DNA of 64,000 bases from Ralstonia sp. A12 (GTDB lineage: Bacteria; Pseudomonadota; Gammaproteobacteria; Burkholderiales; Burkholderiaceae). Below the pieces are notes generated by a model, which had not been told where the DNA came from, searched no databases, and saw only the letters and a program-made list of their open reading frames with translations. Below, piece by piece: positions 45,953 through 54,312 of the stretch (position 1 is the stretch's first letter; each line of letters begins with the position of its first letter). The stretch lies in NCBI RefSeq assembly GCF_000801955.1, contig NZ_JSZO01000014.1:186001-250000 (forward strand). Direction: 5' to 3'. The translations under genes and the position numbers were made by a program.

Positions 45953-45988
45953 CCGCGCCTACCCGAAAGGGTGGCGCGGTTTGTTTTT
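45953..45988 (+). terminator. Rho-independent terminator after aspS
   Basis: CCGCGCC (45953-45959) with GGCGCGG (45973-45979), plus inner ACCC/GGGT closed by a GAAA tetraloop and one bulge, followed by TTTGTTTTT. Confidence 0.85.
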
Positions 45989-46073
45989 GGGCGTTTGTTT
46001 CGTGCGGGAACGCAACTTGCTGCACAAGGTCCCTTGGAGTTGTCACGCTGGGTGACAGCGAAGGAGGACCACC

Positions 46074-46949
46074 TTGAACGACCCCGTCGATTTCGTGCGC
46101 ACCTGGGTGGTGGCGCACGCCGAATTTTTGCTGACCTGGCTGATTGCCGCGCTGATCATCATGACCTTGGCGTGGATCGAAATCCGCCGCGCCACCCGAC
46201 GCGCCGCCATTGCCATGACCGAGGCCGTGGCGACAACCGTAGCGGCTTGCGTGCCTGAAATTGCCGCCGCCGCGCAAAGCGCACATTCGCCGCCCCCTGA
46301 GACTGCCGCCACCGCCACTCCCTCCACGCGTTTGGAGGCCGCGCTGCGCGAGCTGGGGACGCTGGCGGCAGACCGCATGCACTGGCTGCGTGGCATCGCC
46401 AACTTGCGCGTGCCCGATACGGCGTTGCCGCCTGCGGCACCTGAGGCGCCGGTCCATCCGCTGCTGTACGACACGCCGCGTTCGCTGGCCGAAAAGCACT
46501 TGGCCGCCGAGCGTTGCTTTGCCGAACACGCCCGCGCGCTGCTGGCCGAACGGCGCGTCTTGCAGGCGCTCGAAGCCGCTGAGTGCGAAGGTCGCGATGA
46601 GCTGCAGCGCATCGAGCGCGAAACCTCGGCCATTGTGGTGCGCTTTGAGCAGGCGAATGCGCAATCCGAGCAGACCGAGGTGCAGCGTTTCCTGATCCAG
46701 AAATTCAACGCGCTGGGCACGCGCGAGCGTGAGCTGACGGCACAAGTGAATGCGCTACGCCAGCAACGCACTGAACGCGCTGAAGCGCTGTGGGCGCGAT
46801 CAGACTTTGCCGCCGCAGACTACGCCGCAATGCTCGATCCACTGCTGGCCGTCGCACGCCGCGAACTCGGCCACGAGACTGCAGCGGATGAGACCGTGCT
46901 GTGGCTCGCACGCACACGCACGGGTCAGGGCCCGTTGCGCGCGGCTTGA
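46074..46949 (+). CDS. Membrane-anchored coiled-coil protein, function unknown
   Basis: 291 residues from a TTG at 46074, chosen because AAGGAGG lies 6 bases upstream and no ATG with a site follows soon. One N-terminal membrane helix (FLLTWLIAALIIMTLAWIEI) is followed by an Ala/Pro-rich linker and long helices with heptad character (AAERCFAEHARALLAERRVLQ, then EVQRFLIQKFNALGTRERELT in parts). It probably has a long cytoplasmic stalk. I do not recognise a family. Confidence 0.65.
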   Translation: MNDPVDFVRTWVVAHAEFLLTWLIAALIIMTLAWIEIRRATRRAAIAMTEAVATTVAACVPEIAAAAQSAHSPPPETAATATPSTRLEAALRELGTLAADRMHWLRGIANLRVPDTALPPAAPEAPVHPLLYDTPRSLAEKHLAAERCFAEHARALLAERRVLQALEAAECEGRDELQRIERETSAIVVRFEQANAQSEQTEVQRFLIQKFNALGTRERELTAQVNALRQQRTERAEALWARSDFAAADYAAMLDPLLAVARRELGHETAADETVLWLARTRTGQGPLRAA

Positions 46950-47072
46950 TTGCCAGGGCATCGCGGCATTGCCGCGCGATGGCGATCATCACAATCAGGG
47001 CCATCCGGCTGCGGTAAGCTATCGGACTGCGACGCGTTCTGTCGCCCGCTGTAATCCGCCGCCAACATCGTC

Positions 47073-47558
47073 ATGCCGCACAAGATTCCCGTTTCCGTTC
47101 TGGTCGTCATCCATACACCTGATCTGCATGTGCTGGTGATGGAGCGGGCGGATCACCCGGGCTTCTGGCAGTCCGTTACCGGCAGTTGCGACGCGCTCGA
47201 CGAGCCGCTGGCCGAGACTGCCCGCCGCGAGGTGCAGGAGGAAACCGGCATCGACACGGGCCGGCATCACCTGATCGACTGGGGCCACCAGATCGAATAC
47301 GAGATCTACCCGCGCTGGCGGCATCGCTACGCACCGGGTGTCACACGCAACACTGAGCATTGGTTCGGCCTGCTGGTGAGCGGCAAGGTGCCGGTGCGTT
47401 TGTCGCCGCGTGAGCATCTCCAGGCCGAATGGCTGCCTTACGAAGAGGCCGCCGCGCGCTGCTTCTCGCGCAGCAACGGTGAGGCCATCCTGCAACTGCC
47501 CGAGCGCCTGGCTGCATACACTGCCCGCCAGGCCGCGCTCGCGAAGGACAAGGCCTGA
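47073..47558 (+). CDS. nudB: Dihydroneopterin triphosphate diphosphatase (Nudix)
   Basis: 161 residues. The Nudix box spans about 37-60 (DALDEPLAETARREVQEETGI); the opening VLVVIHTPDLHVLVMERADHP and the HWFGLLVSGKVPVRLSPREH region match NudB. It removes pyrophosphate from dihydroneopterin triphosphate in folate synthesis. It is followed after one base by the EEP hydrolase gene, forming the nudB-EEP-clsB operon. Confidence 0.92.
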   Translation: MPHKIPVSVLVVIHTPDLHVLVMERADHPGFWQSVTGSCDALDEPLAETARREVQEETGIDTGRHHLIDWGHQIEYEIYPRWRHRYAPGVTRNTEHWFGLLVSGKVPVRLSPREHLQAEWLPYEEAAARCFSRSNGEAILQLPERLAAYTARQAALAKDKA

Positions 47559-47559
47559 C

Positions 47560-48306
47560 ATGCTGCGTCTGCGCGTCGCCACGTACAACATCCACAAAGG
47601 CGTGACGGGGATTGCGCGGCGCGTGCGTGTGCATGATGTGCGGCAGGGTCTGCACACCATGGACGCAGACATCGTCTTCCTGCAGGAAGTGCAGGACCGC
47701 AATGACCGCCTCGTCGCCGCTGAGGTGTTCGACCCGAACTACACGCAACTGCGCTATCTGGCGACCGACGTGTACCCGCACAGCGTCTATGGCCGCAACG
47801 CCGTGTACGACCATGGGCACCACGGTAACGCCATCCTCTCGCGCTTCCCGATCCTGCTGTCGGAGAACCTGGACATTTCCGATCACCGCTTTGAGCAGCG
47901 CGGCCTGCTGCATGCGGTGACGGATCTCGGCTTCGGCGAGGTGCATCTCTTGTGCGCACACTTCGGCCTGTTCGCGCGCAGCCGGCAACGGCAGGCGGAA
48001 GCACTGATCGACCGCGTGCGCGCGGTGGTGCCGAAAGACGCGCCGCTCGTGGTGGCCGGTGATTTCAACGACTGGAACAACCGCCTCGACCGCATCATCT
48101 GCCAATCGCTGGGTGCCACGGAAGTGGCCGACAAGGCGGCCGATGCGCGGCCCGTGCGCACTTTCCCTAGCCACATGCCATGGCTGCGGCTGGATCGCAT
48201 CTACGTGCGCGGGTTCGACATTGAACGCGCACACGCGCTGACCGGCCGTGAGTGGGCACAGCGCTCCGACCATGTGCCTCTGCTGGCGGAACTGGCGCGC
48301 CCATGA
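47560..48306 (+). CDS. Endonuclease/exonuclease/phosphatase (EEP) family protein
   Basis: 248 residues from the ATG at 47560. EEP active-site elements are RVATYNIHKG, FLQEVQDRND (metal glutamate), AGDFNDWNN and the terminal RSDHVPLLA histidine. No signal peptide. Relatives next to clsB in other proteobacteria (YbhP-like) are of unknown substrate, perhaps lipid or nucleic acid phosphodiesters. The stop overlaps the clsB start by four bases. Confidence 0.9.
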   Translation: MLRLRVATYNIHKGVTGIARRVRVHDVRQGLHTMDADIVFLQEVQDRNDRLVAAEVFDPNYTQLRYLATDVYPHSVYGRNAVYDHGHHGNAILSRFPILLSENLDISDHRFEQRGLLHAVTDLGFGEVHLLCAHFGLFARSRQRQAEALIDRVRAVVPKDAPLVVAGDFNDWNNRLDRIICQSLGATEVADKAADARPVRTFPSHMPWLRLDRIYVRGFDIERAHALTGREWAQRSDHVPLLAELARP

Positions 48307-49571
48307 GGGTCGTGCGCGATGCGGGTCCGCTGCGTTCTGAGTGGCGGCGGGGCAAGCCCCTGCCAGGCAACGACGTCGACTTGCTGTGCGGCGGCGCGGA
48401 GTTCTTCCCCGCGCTGATCAGCGCCATCGACGGTGCACTACACCGCGTCGCGCTTGAGACCTACATCTACACCGATGACGCCACCGCACGTAGCGTGACC
48501 GAGGCGCTGGCACGCGCAGCGCAGCGTGGTGTGGAAGTCCACCTGACGGTCGATGGCTTTGGCACGGGTTCACTGCCTGCCGATATTGCTGCGCGGCTCG
48601 ATGCGGTGGGTGTGCACTGGCGCGTGTATCGCCCTGTGCGCGGCTTCGCCCTGCAGCGCCGTTACCTGCGCCGGTTACACCGCAAGATCGCCATCGTCGA
48701 CGACGAGGTCGCGTTCGTCGGCGGCATCAACATCATCGATGACGAGAACCACACGCCGCTGCACGATGCCACGCTCGGCGCGCGCTATGACTTTGCCATG
48801 CGTGTGCGCGGGCCGCTGGTTGCGCAGATCGTGCTGACCGTCGAGCGGCTCTGGTGGCAGATGGGGCTGCGTTCTGGTGTACGCGAGGTGGGTGTGACCG
48901 GCGTGGCAGCGGAGTTTCCGGTGATGACCGATACGCCCCGGCCGCGCCATCGCGGCGAGTCAGGCGCCGAGAGTGAGCGGGCGCCGGGCAGCGTGCTCGC
49001 CTCGCTGGTACTGCGCGACAACGTGCGCAACCGGCGTGCGATCGAGCGCGAGTATCTGCGTGCGCTCGGCACAGCGCGGCACGAGGTGATCATCGCCAAT
49101 GCGTATTTCCTGCCGGGCGTGCGCTTCATGCGTGCGCTGGCGGCATGCCGGCAGCGTGGTGTGCGCGTGCGCATGCTGCTGCAAGGCCGCGTTGAGTATC
49201 CGCTGCAGCATTTCGCAACACGCTCGCTGTATCACATGCTGTTGCGCGACGGCGTGGAGATCCACGAATACACGGCCAGCTTTCTGCACGCGAAAGTGGC
49301 GGTGGTGGATGAGCGTTGGGCCACGGTCGGTTCCAGCAACATCGACCCGTTCAGTTTGTTGCTGGCGCGCGAGGCCAACGTTGTCGCGTGGGATGCCGAA
49401 GTTGCCAGCGAACTGCGCACAGCGCTGGAAGAGGCGATCGCCCACCACGCGCGTCCGGTGCTCGCAGACACCCATGCCGCGCGCCGCTGGTGGTGGCGCC
49501 TGGCCGACTGGTGTGCATATCGAGTGGTTCGGCTGGGCGTGGTCATCAGCGGACAAGCTGCGCAGTATTAG
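48303..49571 (+). CDS. clsB: Cardiolipin synthase B-like phospholipase D protein
   Basis: 422 residues from the ATG at 48303. Two PLD catalytic motifs are visible: HRKIAIVDDEVAFVGGIN near 127-144 and HAKVAVVDERWATVGSSN near 330-347. ClsB-type enzymes join phosphatidylglycerol with phosphatidylethanolamine or another PG to make cardiolipin at the inner membrane. Coupling to an EEP protein gene is the usual ybhP-clsB arrangement. The C-terminus ends in a short hydrophobic stretch (YRVVRLGVVISGQ). Confidence 0.92.
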   Translation: MRVVRDAGPLRSEWRRGKPLPGNDVDLLCGGAEFFPALISAIDGALHRVALETYIYTDDATARSVTEALARAAQRGVEVHLTVDGFGTGSLPADIAARLDAVGVHWRVYRPVRGFALQRRYLRRLHRKIAIVDDEVAFVGGINIIDDENHTPLHDATLGARYDFAMRVRGPLVAQIVLTVERLWWQMGLRSGVREVGVTGVAAEFPVMTDTPRPRHRGESGAESERAPGSVLASLVLRDNVRNRRAIEREYLRALGTARHEVIIANAYFLPGVRFMRALAACRQRGVRVRMLLQGRVEYPLQHFATRSLYHMLLRDGVEIHEYTASFLHAKVAVVDERWATVGSSNIDPFSLLLAREANVVAWDAEVASELRTALEEAIAHHARPVLADTHAARRWWWRLADWCAYRVVRLGVVISGQAAQY

Positions 49572-49622
49572 CGGCACGGTTGCACTGCAGCACATAGAAC
49601 ACAAAACAAAGACGGAGGAGAC

Positions 49623-51287
49623 ATGCACGTCATCACAGCAGACGAGGCCGCACAGTTGGTGCAGCCGGGGTGGACCGTGGCGTGTGCCGGGTTTGTCGGC
49701 GCAGGTCACGCGGAGGCCGTCACGCATGCGCTGGAGCGCCGTTTCCTGGCCACCGGCGAGCCGCGTGATCTCACGCTGGTCTACTCGGCGGGGCAGGGCG
49801 ATCGCGCTACGCGTGGCGTCAACCACTTCGGTAATCCCGGCATGACGCGCTGCGTGGTGGGCGGCCACTGGCGCTCGGCAACGCGTCTGGCAGACCTGGC
49901 ACTGGCCGAGCAGTGCGACGCGTTCAACCTGCCGCAAGGCGTGCTCACACATCTGTACCGCGCCATCGCGGGCGGCAAGCCGGGCGTGCTCACCAAAATT
50001 GGCCTGAACACCTTCGTTGATCCGCGCACCGAACTGGATGCGCGCTACCACGGCGGTGCCATCAACGCGCGCGCCAAGGCAGCGCGTGCGGCGGGCACTG
50101 CATCGTGGGTCGAGTTCGAGCGCTTTCGCGGTGAAGACTATTTGTTCTACCCAAGCTTCCCGTTGCACTGCGTTTTCCTGCGCGGCACGGCCGCCGACCC
50201 GCGCGGCAACATCAGCACGCATGAAGAAGCCTTCCACCATGAACTGCTGGCCATGGCGCAGGCTGCGCGGGCATCGGGCGGCATCGTCATCGCCCAGGTG
50301 CGGCGGCTGGTCGATCGGCATGACAACCTGCAGGCGATTCATGTACCCGGCATCCTGGTCGACTATGTGGTCGTTGCGGAAGATGAAGCCGAACATCAGA
50401 TGACCTTCGGCGAGGCATTCAACCCGACCTATATCCGCCCCTGGCAAGGCGAAGCGATTCAGTTGAAGGCAGACGCGCTTGAGGCGAGCGAGGTGCTGGA
50501 GGCCAACCTGTACGGAGCGCTCGATGCACGCACGCTGGTGCAGCGCCGGGCCGTGCTGGAGCTGATGGCGCAGCAACCGCGCGTGGTGAACCTGGGCGTG
50601 GGCATGCCGGCCGCCGTGGGTGCGCTGGCCGAGCAGGAGGGTGCACGTGGCTTTACGCTCACCGTGGAGGCCGGTCCAATCGGCGGCACACCGGCAGACG
50701 GTTTGAGCTTCGGCGCATCTGCGTATCCCGAAGCGGTGGTCGACCAGCCCGCGCAATTCGATTTCTACGAAGGTGGCGGCATTGATCTCGCCATCCTCGG
50801 CCTCGCGGAGCTGGACGGCCAGGGTAACGTCAACGTGAGCCTGTTCGGCGAGGGCAACGACACCATCGTCGCGGGCGTAGGTGGTTTCATCAACATCACG
50901 CAGAGCGCACGCTCGATCGTATTCATGGGCACGCTCACCGCCGGCGGCCTGCAGGTCGAAGCCGAGGACGGGAAGCTGCGCATCGTGCGCGAAGGCCGGC
51001 TCAAGAAGATCGTGCCGGCCGTCTCGCACCTCACGTTCAATGGCGACTACGCGGCGCGCTCGGGCATTCCCGTGCGCTACGTGACCGAGCGCGCCGTCTT
51101 CGAGATGCGCGACGATGGTTGCGGCGGCCGCCGTCTCACGCTTACCGAAATCGCCCCCGGCATCGACCTGCAGCGCGATGTGCTTGACCAGTGCGCCGCA
51201 GAGGTTGCCGTGGCACCGGATCTGCGTGAAATGGACGCCCGCATCTTCCGCCGCGGTCCCATGTGCGCAGGCACCGCGCCGGCGTGA
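49623..51287 (+). CDS. Family I CoA-transferase (acetate/propionate CoA-transferase, YdiF-like)
   Basis: 554 residues with both halves of a family I CoA-transferase fused: an alpha part with GFVGAGHAEAVTHALE and a beta part from about 310 (RRAVLELMAQQPRVVNLGVG). The catalytic glutamate is in TVEAGPIGGTP (about E349), which forms a glutamyl-CoA thioester. It moves CoA between short acyl groups such as acetate, propionate or acetoacetate. It precedes the fatty-acid degradation genes, which fits short-chain acyl-CoA metabolism. GGAGG lies 5 bases before the start. Confidence 0.9.
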   Translation: MHVITADEAAQLVQPGWTVACAGFVGAGHAEAVTHALERRFLATGEPRDLTLVYSAGQGDRATRGVNHFGNPGMTRCVVGGHWRSATRLADLALAEQCDAFNLPQGVLTHLYRAIAGGKPGVLTKIGLNTFVDPRTELDARYHGGAINARAKAARAAGTASWVEFERFRGEDYLFYPSFPLHCVFLRGTAADPRGNISTHEEAFHHELLAMAQAARASGGIVIAQVRRLVDRHDNLQAIHVPGILVDYVVVAEDEAEHQMTFGEAFNPTYIRPWQGEAIQLKADALEASEVLEANLYGALDARTLVQRRAVLELMAQQPRVVNLGVGMPAAVGALAEQEGARGFTLTVEAGPIGGTPADGLSFGASAYPEAVVDQPAQFDFYEGGGIDLAILGLAELDGQGNVNVSLFGEGNDTIVAGVGGFINITQSARSIVFMGTLTAGGLQVEAEDGKLRIVREGRLKKIVPAVSHLTFNGDYAARSGIPVRYVTERAVFEMRDDGCGGRRLTLTEIAPGIDLQRDVLDQCAAEVAVAPDLREMDARIFRRGPMCAGTAPA

Positions 51288-51640
51288 TTTCGCACCGTTT
51301 TATTTACTGACGGGTAGCACTAGAAAATCGGCCGAACATGCTGCGCCGCACGAGTTCTATGGATGCGGCGCACACCCCGCAAAGTCTTTTACCAAAAGGG
51401 TTTTCGGGATTCTCGCTGCGCCGCGGAAGACGCTTCTGCCGCGTCTCCATTTAGATGCCGCTTTCTAATAAAACACTTGCCGCTATACAGGCCCCTGTAA
51501 ATAATTGAACGACCGTTCGATTTTGGGCTAGAGTGTTTCCGCAGGCTGGTTTACAGTCCTGCCCGGCACGCGAAAGGCGCCTTGCAAAGCGCTGATTTTT
51601 AAGCGTGTCATGCCCTAGAAAAGAACGGAGAGAAATCATC
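51288..51640. other. Intergenic region upstream of the fatty-acid degradation operon
   Basis: 353 bases without a convincing gene. The A/T-rich part (51460-51540) holds the promoter and operator. An imperfect inverted segment around CTGCGCCGCACG...TGCGGCGCACA lies near 51340-51380. No terminator for the CoA-transferase gene is obvious. Confidence 0.4.
51505..51534 (+). promoter_or_regulatory. Promoter with TetR-type operator for the fatty-acid operon
   Basis: TTGAAC (51505-51510) and TAGAGT (51529-51534), 18 bases apart, form a fair sigma70 promoter about 105 bases before the TetR gene. GAACGACCGTTC (51507-51518) is a near-perfect dyad with GAACG/CGTTC arms covering the -35 element, a good place for repression. 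PsrA/FadR-type TetR regulators of fatty-acid genes bind dyads of this kind. Confidence 0.55.
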
Positions 51641-52282
51641 ATGCGTCACCCGACCGCTCGTCTCGAATCGAATCACGCTGCAGCCACGCCGATGCGCAAG
51701 GGCGAGCTGACGCGTGCAGCGATTCTCGATGCCGCGCTGGAACTGGCCTCGCGCGACGGACTGGAAGGGTTGACGATCGGTGTGCTCGCGGAGCGCATGC
51801 AGATGAGCAAGAGCGGGGTGTTCGCGCACTTCGGCTCGCGTGAGGATCTGCAGGTGGAAGTGGTTCGCGAGTATCACAAACGGTTCGAGCAGGAAGTCTT
51901 CTACCCGAGCTTGACGGAACCGCGCGGTCTGCCGCGCCTGTGGAGCATGGTGCGACGCTGGATGGAACGTCGCATTCAGGAAGTGACCACGGGCTGCATC
52001 TACATCAGCGGTGCGGTGGAGTACGACGATCGTGCCGAAAGCCCGGTGCGCGACGAACTCGTCAAGAGCGTGACGATCTGGCGGGCAGCATTGGCCCGCG
52101 CGATCGAGCAGGCAAAGGAAGAAGGCCACCTGCGTGCAGAAGTGGACCCGCAGTTGATGCTCTTCGAGATGTACGGCCTGGAACTGGGCCTGCACCACGA
52201 TGCGCGTTTCCTGCGGTTGCCGAACAGCGCCGAGCTGGCCATGGTGGCGCTTAACAAACTCATTCAGTCTTACCGAACCTGA
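51641..52282 (+). CDS. TetR-family regulator of the fatty-acid degradation operon
   Basis: 213 residues from the ATG at 51641 (ACGGAGAG upstream). The helix-turn-helix lies near 25-70 (AILDAALELASRDGLEGLTI then MSKSGVFAHFGSREDLQ). The ligand domain resembles acyl-CoA-responsive regulators (YDDRAESPVRDELVKSV and the GLELGLHHDARFL region). It is the first gene of the operon with acyl-CoA dehydrogenase, fadB and thiolase, so autoregulation through the dyad at 51507-51518 and induction by an acyl-CoA are likely. Inference from family and position. Confidence 0.88.
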   Translation: MRHPTARLESNHAAATPMRKGELTRAAILDAALELASRDGLEGLTIGVLAERMQMSKSGVFAHFGSREDLQVEVVREYHKRFEQEVFYPSLTEPRGLPRLWSMVRRWMERRIQEVTTGCIYISGAVEYDDRAESPVRDELVKSVTIWRAALARAIEQAKEEGHLRAEVDPQLMLFEMYGLELGLHHDARFLRLPNSAELAMVALNKLIQSYRT

Positions 52283-52334
52283 CGCGGCATTGCACACCTA
52301 GCGGGTCGCGCAGTACACACCAAGGAGTTGCAAG

Positions 52335-54122
52335 ATGGGTCAATACACCGCACCGCTGCGTGACATGCAGTTTGTTCTCCACGAACTTCTCGGCGTGGAG
52401 GACCACCTGAAGCAGATGCCGCAGCACGCGGAGATCGATGCCGACACCATCAACCAGGTGATCGAGGAAGCCGGCAAGTTCTGCTCGGAAGTCATCTTCC
52501 CGATCAACCAGTCCGGCGATCGCGAGGGCTGCACGTACCACGGCGACGGCGTGGTGACCGCACCCAAGGGCTTCAAGGAAGCGTACCAACAGTATGTCGA
52601 AGGTGGCTGGCCCGCACTGGGCTGCGATCCGGAATACGGCGGCCAAGGCCTGCCCATCCTGATCAACAACGCCGTGTACGAGATGCTGAACTCGGCCAAC
52701 CAGGCGTGGACGATGTACCCGGGCCTGTCGCATGGCGCGTACGAAGCCCTGCACGCGCACGGCACCGATGAGTTGAAGCAACGCTACCTGCCCAAGCTGG
52801 TCTCGGGTGTGTGGACCGGCACGATGTGTCTGACCGAGCCGCATTGCGGCACCGACCTCGGCATGCTGCGCTCCAAGGCTGAGCCGCTGGCCGATGGTTC
52901 GTACGCCATCACCGGCACGAAGATCTTCATTTCGGCAGGCGAGCATGACCTGTCGGAAAACATTCTCCACCTGGTGCTGGCGCGTCTGCCGGACGCACCG
53001 GGCGGCACCAAGGGCATCTCGCTGTTCGTGGTGCCGAAGTTCATCCCCGATGCCAGCGGCAACCCGGGCGAGCGCAATACCGTGGCGTGCGGTGCCATCG
53101 AGCACAAGATGGGCATTCACGGCAACGCCACCTGCGTGATCAACCTGGACGGCGCCCGCGGCTGGATGGTCGGCGAACCGAACAAGGGCCTGAACGCCAT
53201 GTTCGTGATGATGAACGCCGCCCGCCTGGGCGTCGGCATGCAGAGCCTGGGCCTGACCGAAGTCGCGTACCAGAACTCGGCCGCCTACGCCAAGGAACGC
53301 CTGCAGATGCGCAGCCTGTCTGGCCCGAAGGCACCGGACAAGCCGGCCGACCCGATCATCGTCCACCCGGACGTGCGCCGCATGCTGCTGACGCAGCGTG
53401 CCTTTGCTGAAGGCGGCCGCGCATTCAGCTACTGGATCGCCCTGCAGATCGACAACGAACTGTCGCACTCGGATGAATCCGTGCGCAAGGATGCGGGCGA
53501 TCTGGTCGCGCTGCTGACCCCGATCGCTAAGGCCTTCCTGAGCGACAACGCGTTCATCTCCACCAACGAAGGCATGCAAGTCTTCGGCGGCCACGGCTAC
53601 ATCGCCGAGTGGGGCATGGAGCAGTACGTGCGCGACGCCCGCATCAACATGATCTACGAAGGCACGAACACCGTGCAGTCGCTGGACCTGCTGGGCCGCA
53701 AGATCCTGGGCGACATGGGCGCCAAGATGAAGAAGTTCGGCAAGCTGGTGCAGGACTTTGTTGAGGCCGAAGGCACCAACGAGGCCATGCAGGAGTTTGT
53801 CAACCCGCTGGCCGACATCGGTGACAAGGTCCAGAAGCTGACCATGGAAATCGGCATGAAGGCCATGGCCAACCCGGACGAAGTGGGCGCTGCTGCTGTG
53901 CCGTACCTGCGTGTTGTCGGCCACCTGGTGTTCTCGTACTTCTGGGCCCGCATGGCAAAGATCGCCCTGGAAAAGCAAGACAGCGGCGACACCTTCTACA
54001 AAGTCAAGCTGGCGACGGCGCGTTTCTACTTCGCCAAGCTGCTGCCTGAAACGGCTTCGCAGATCCGCATGGCACGTGCAGGCGGCGCGACGCTGATGGC
54101 ACTCGAAGCCGACCTGTTCTAA
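52335..54122 (+). CDS. Acyl-CoA dehydrogenase (long, FadE-type with C-terminal extension)
   Basis: 595 residues; AAGGAG lies 7 bases before the ATG. FAD-binding segments CLTEPHCGTDLGMLRSKAEP and the core FISAGEHDLSENILHLVLAR are clear. The catalytic glutamate is in MIYEGTNTVQSLDLLGRK (about E442). A C-terminal helical extension of about 110 residues is typical of the acyl-CoA dehydrogenases in such operons. It introduces the trans-2 double bond and passes electrons to ETF. Followed by a long inverted repeat, then fadB. Confidence 0.93.
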   Translation: MGQYTAPLRDMQFVLHELLGVEDHLKQMPQHAEIDADTINQVIEEAGKFCSEVIFPINQSGDREGCTYHGDGVVTAPKGFKEAYQQYVEGGWPALGCDPEYGGQGLPILINNAVYEMLNSANQAWTMYPGLSHGAYEALHAHGTDELKQRYLPKLVSGVWTGTMCLTEPHCGTDLGMLRSKAEPLADGSYAITGTKIFISAGEHDLSENILHLVLARLPDAPGGTKGISLFVVPKFIPDASGNPGERNTVACGAIEHKMGIHGNATCVINLDGARGWMVGEPNKGLNAMFVMMNAARLGVGMQSLGLTEVAYQNSAAYAKERLQMRSLSGPKAPDKPADPIIVHPDVRRMLLTQRAFAEGGRAFSYWIALQIDNELSHSDESVRKDAGDLVALLTPIAKAFLSDNAFISTNEGMQVFGGHGYIAEWGMEQYVRDARINMIYEGTNTVQSLDLLGRKILGDMGAKMKKFGKLVQDFVEAEGTNEAMQEFVNPLADIGDKVQKLTMEIGMKAMANPDEVGAAAVPYLRVVGHLVFSYFWARMAKIALEKQDSGDTFYKVKLATARFYFAKLLPETASQIRMARAGGATLMALEADLF

Positions 54123-54123
54123 G

Positions 54124-54246
54124 GAAACCTGCCCACGATCCTACTGCGCGGCTCGATCTTGGCGCTGCGATGCTCGCCGTACTCATGTACGGCTGCGCTT
54201 CTCCCGCCAACCTCGAACCGCTCGCTACGGATCGTGAACAGGTTTC
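54124..54246. repeat. 123-base imperfect inverted repeat (long hairpin element)
   Basis: The whole spacer folds on itself in nested arms: GAAACCTG (54124-54131) with CAGGTTTC (54239-54246), ACGATCC (54135-54141) with GGATCGT (54229-54235), a GCGG.TCGA..TTGGCG arm (about 54148-54164) with CGCCAA..TCGA.CCGC (about 54205-54221), and GCCGTAC (54176-54182) with GTACGGC (54187-54193) around TCAT. It lies between two genes of one operon. It looks like a dispersed palindromic element rather than a terminator, since no T-run follows. Confidence 0.7.
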
Positions 54247-54263
54247 AACGCCTCTCTCTGTTG

Positions 54264-54281
54264 CTCCCGCTTGTGCGGGAG
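54264..54281 (+). other. Short hairpin before fadB
   Basis: CTCCCGC (54264-54270) pairs with GCGGGAG (54275-54281) around TTGT, 31 bases before the fadB start. With the long inverted repeat upstream it gives a highly structured intercistronic region. Confidence 0.5.
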
Positions 54282-54312
54282 TGACAACTCCTCTTCATTC
54301 CGCGAGGACACT

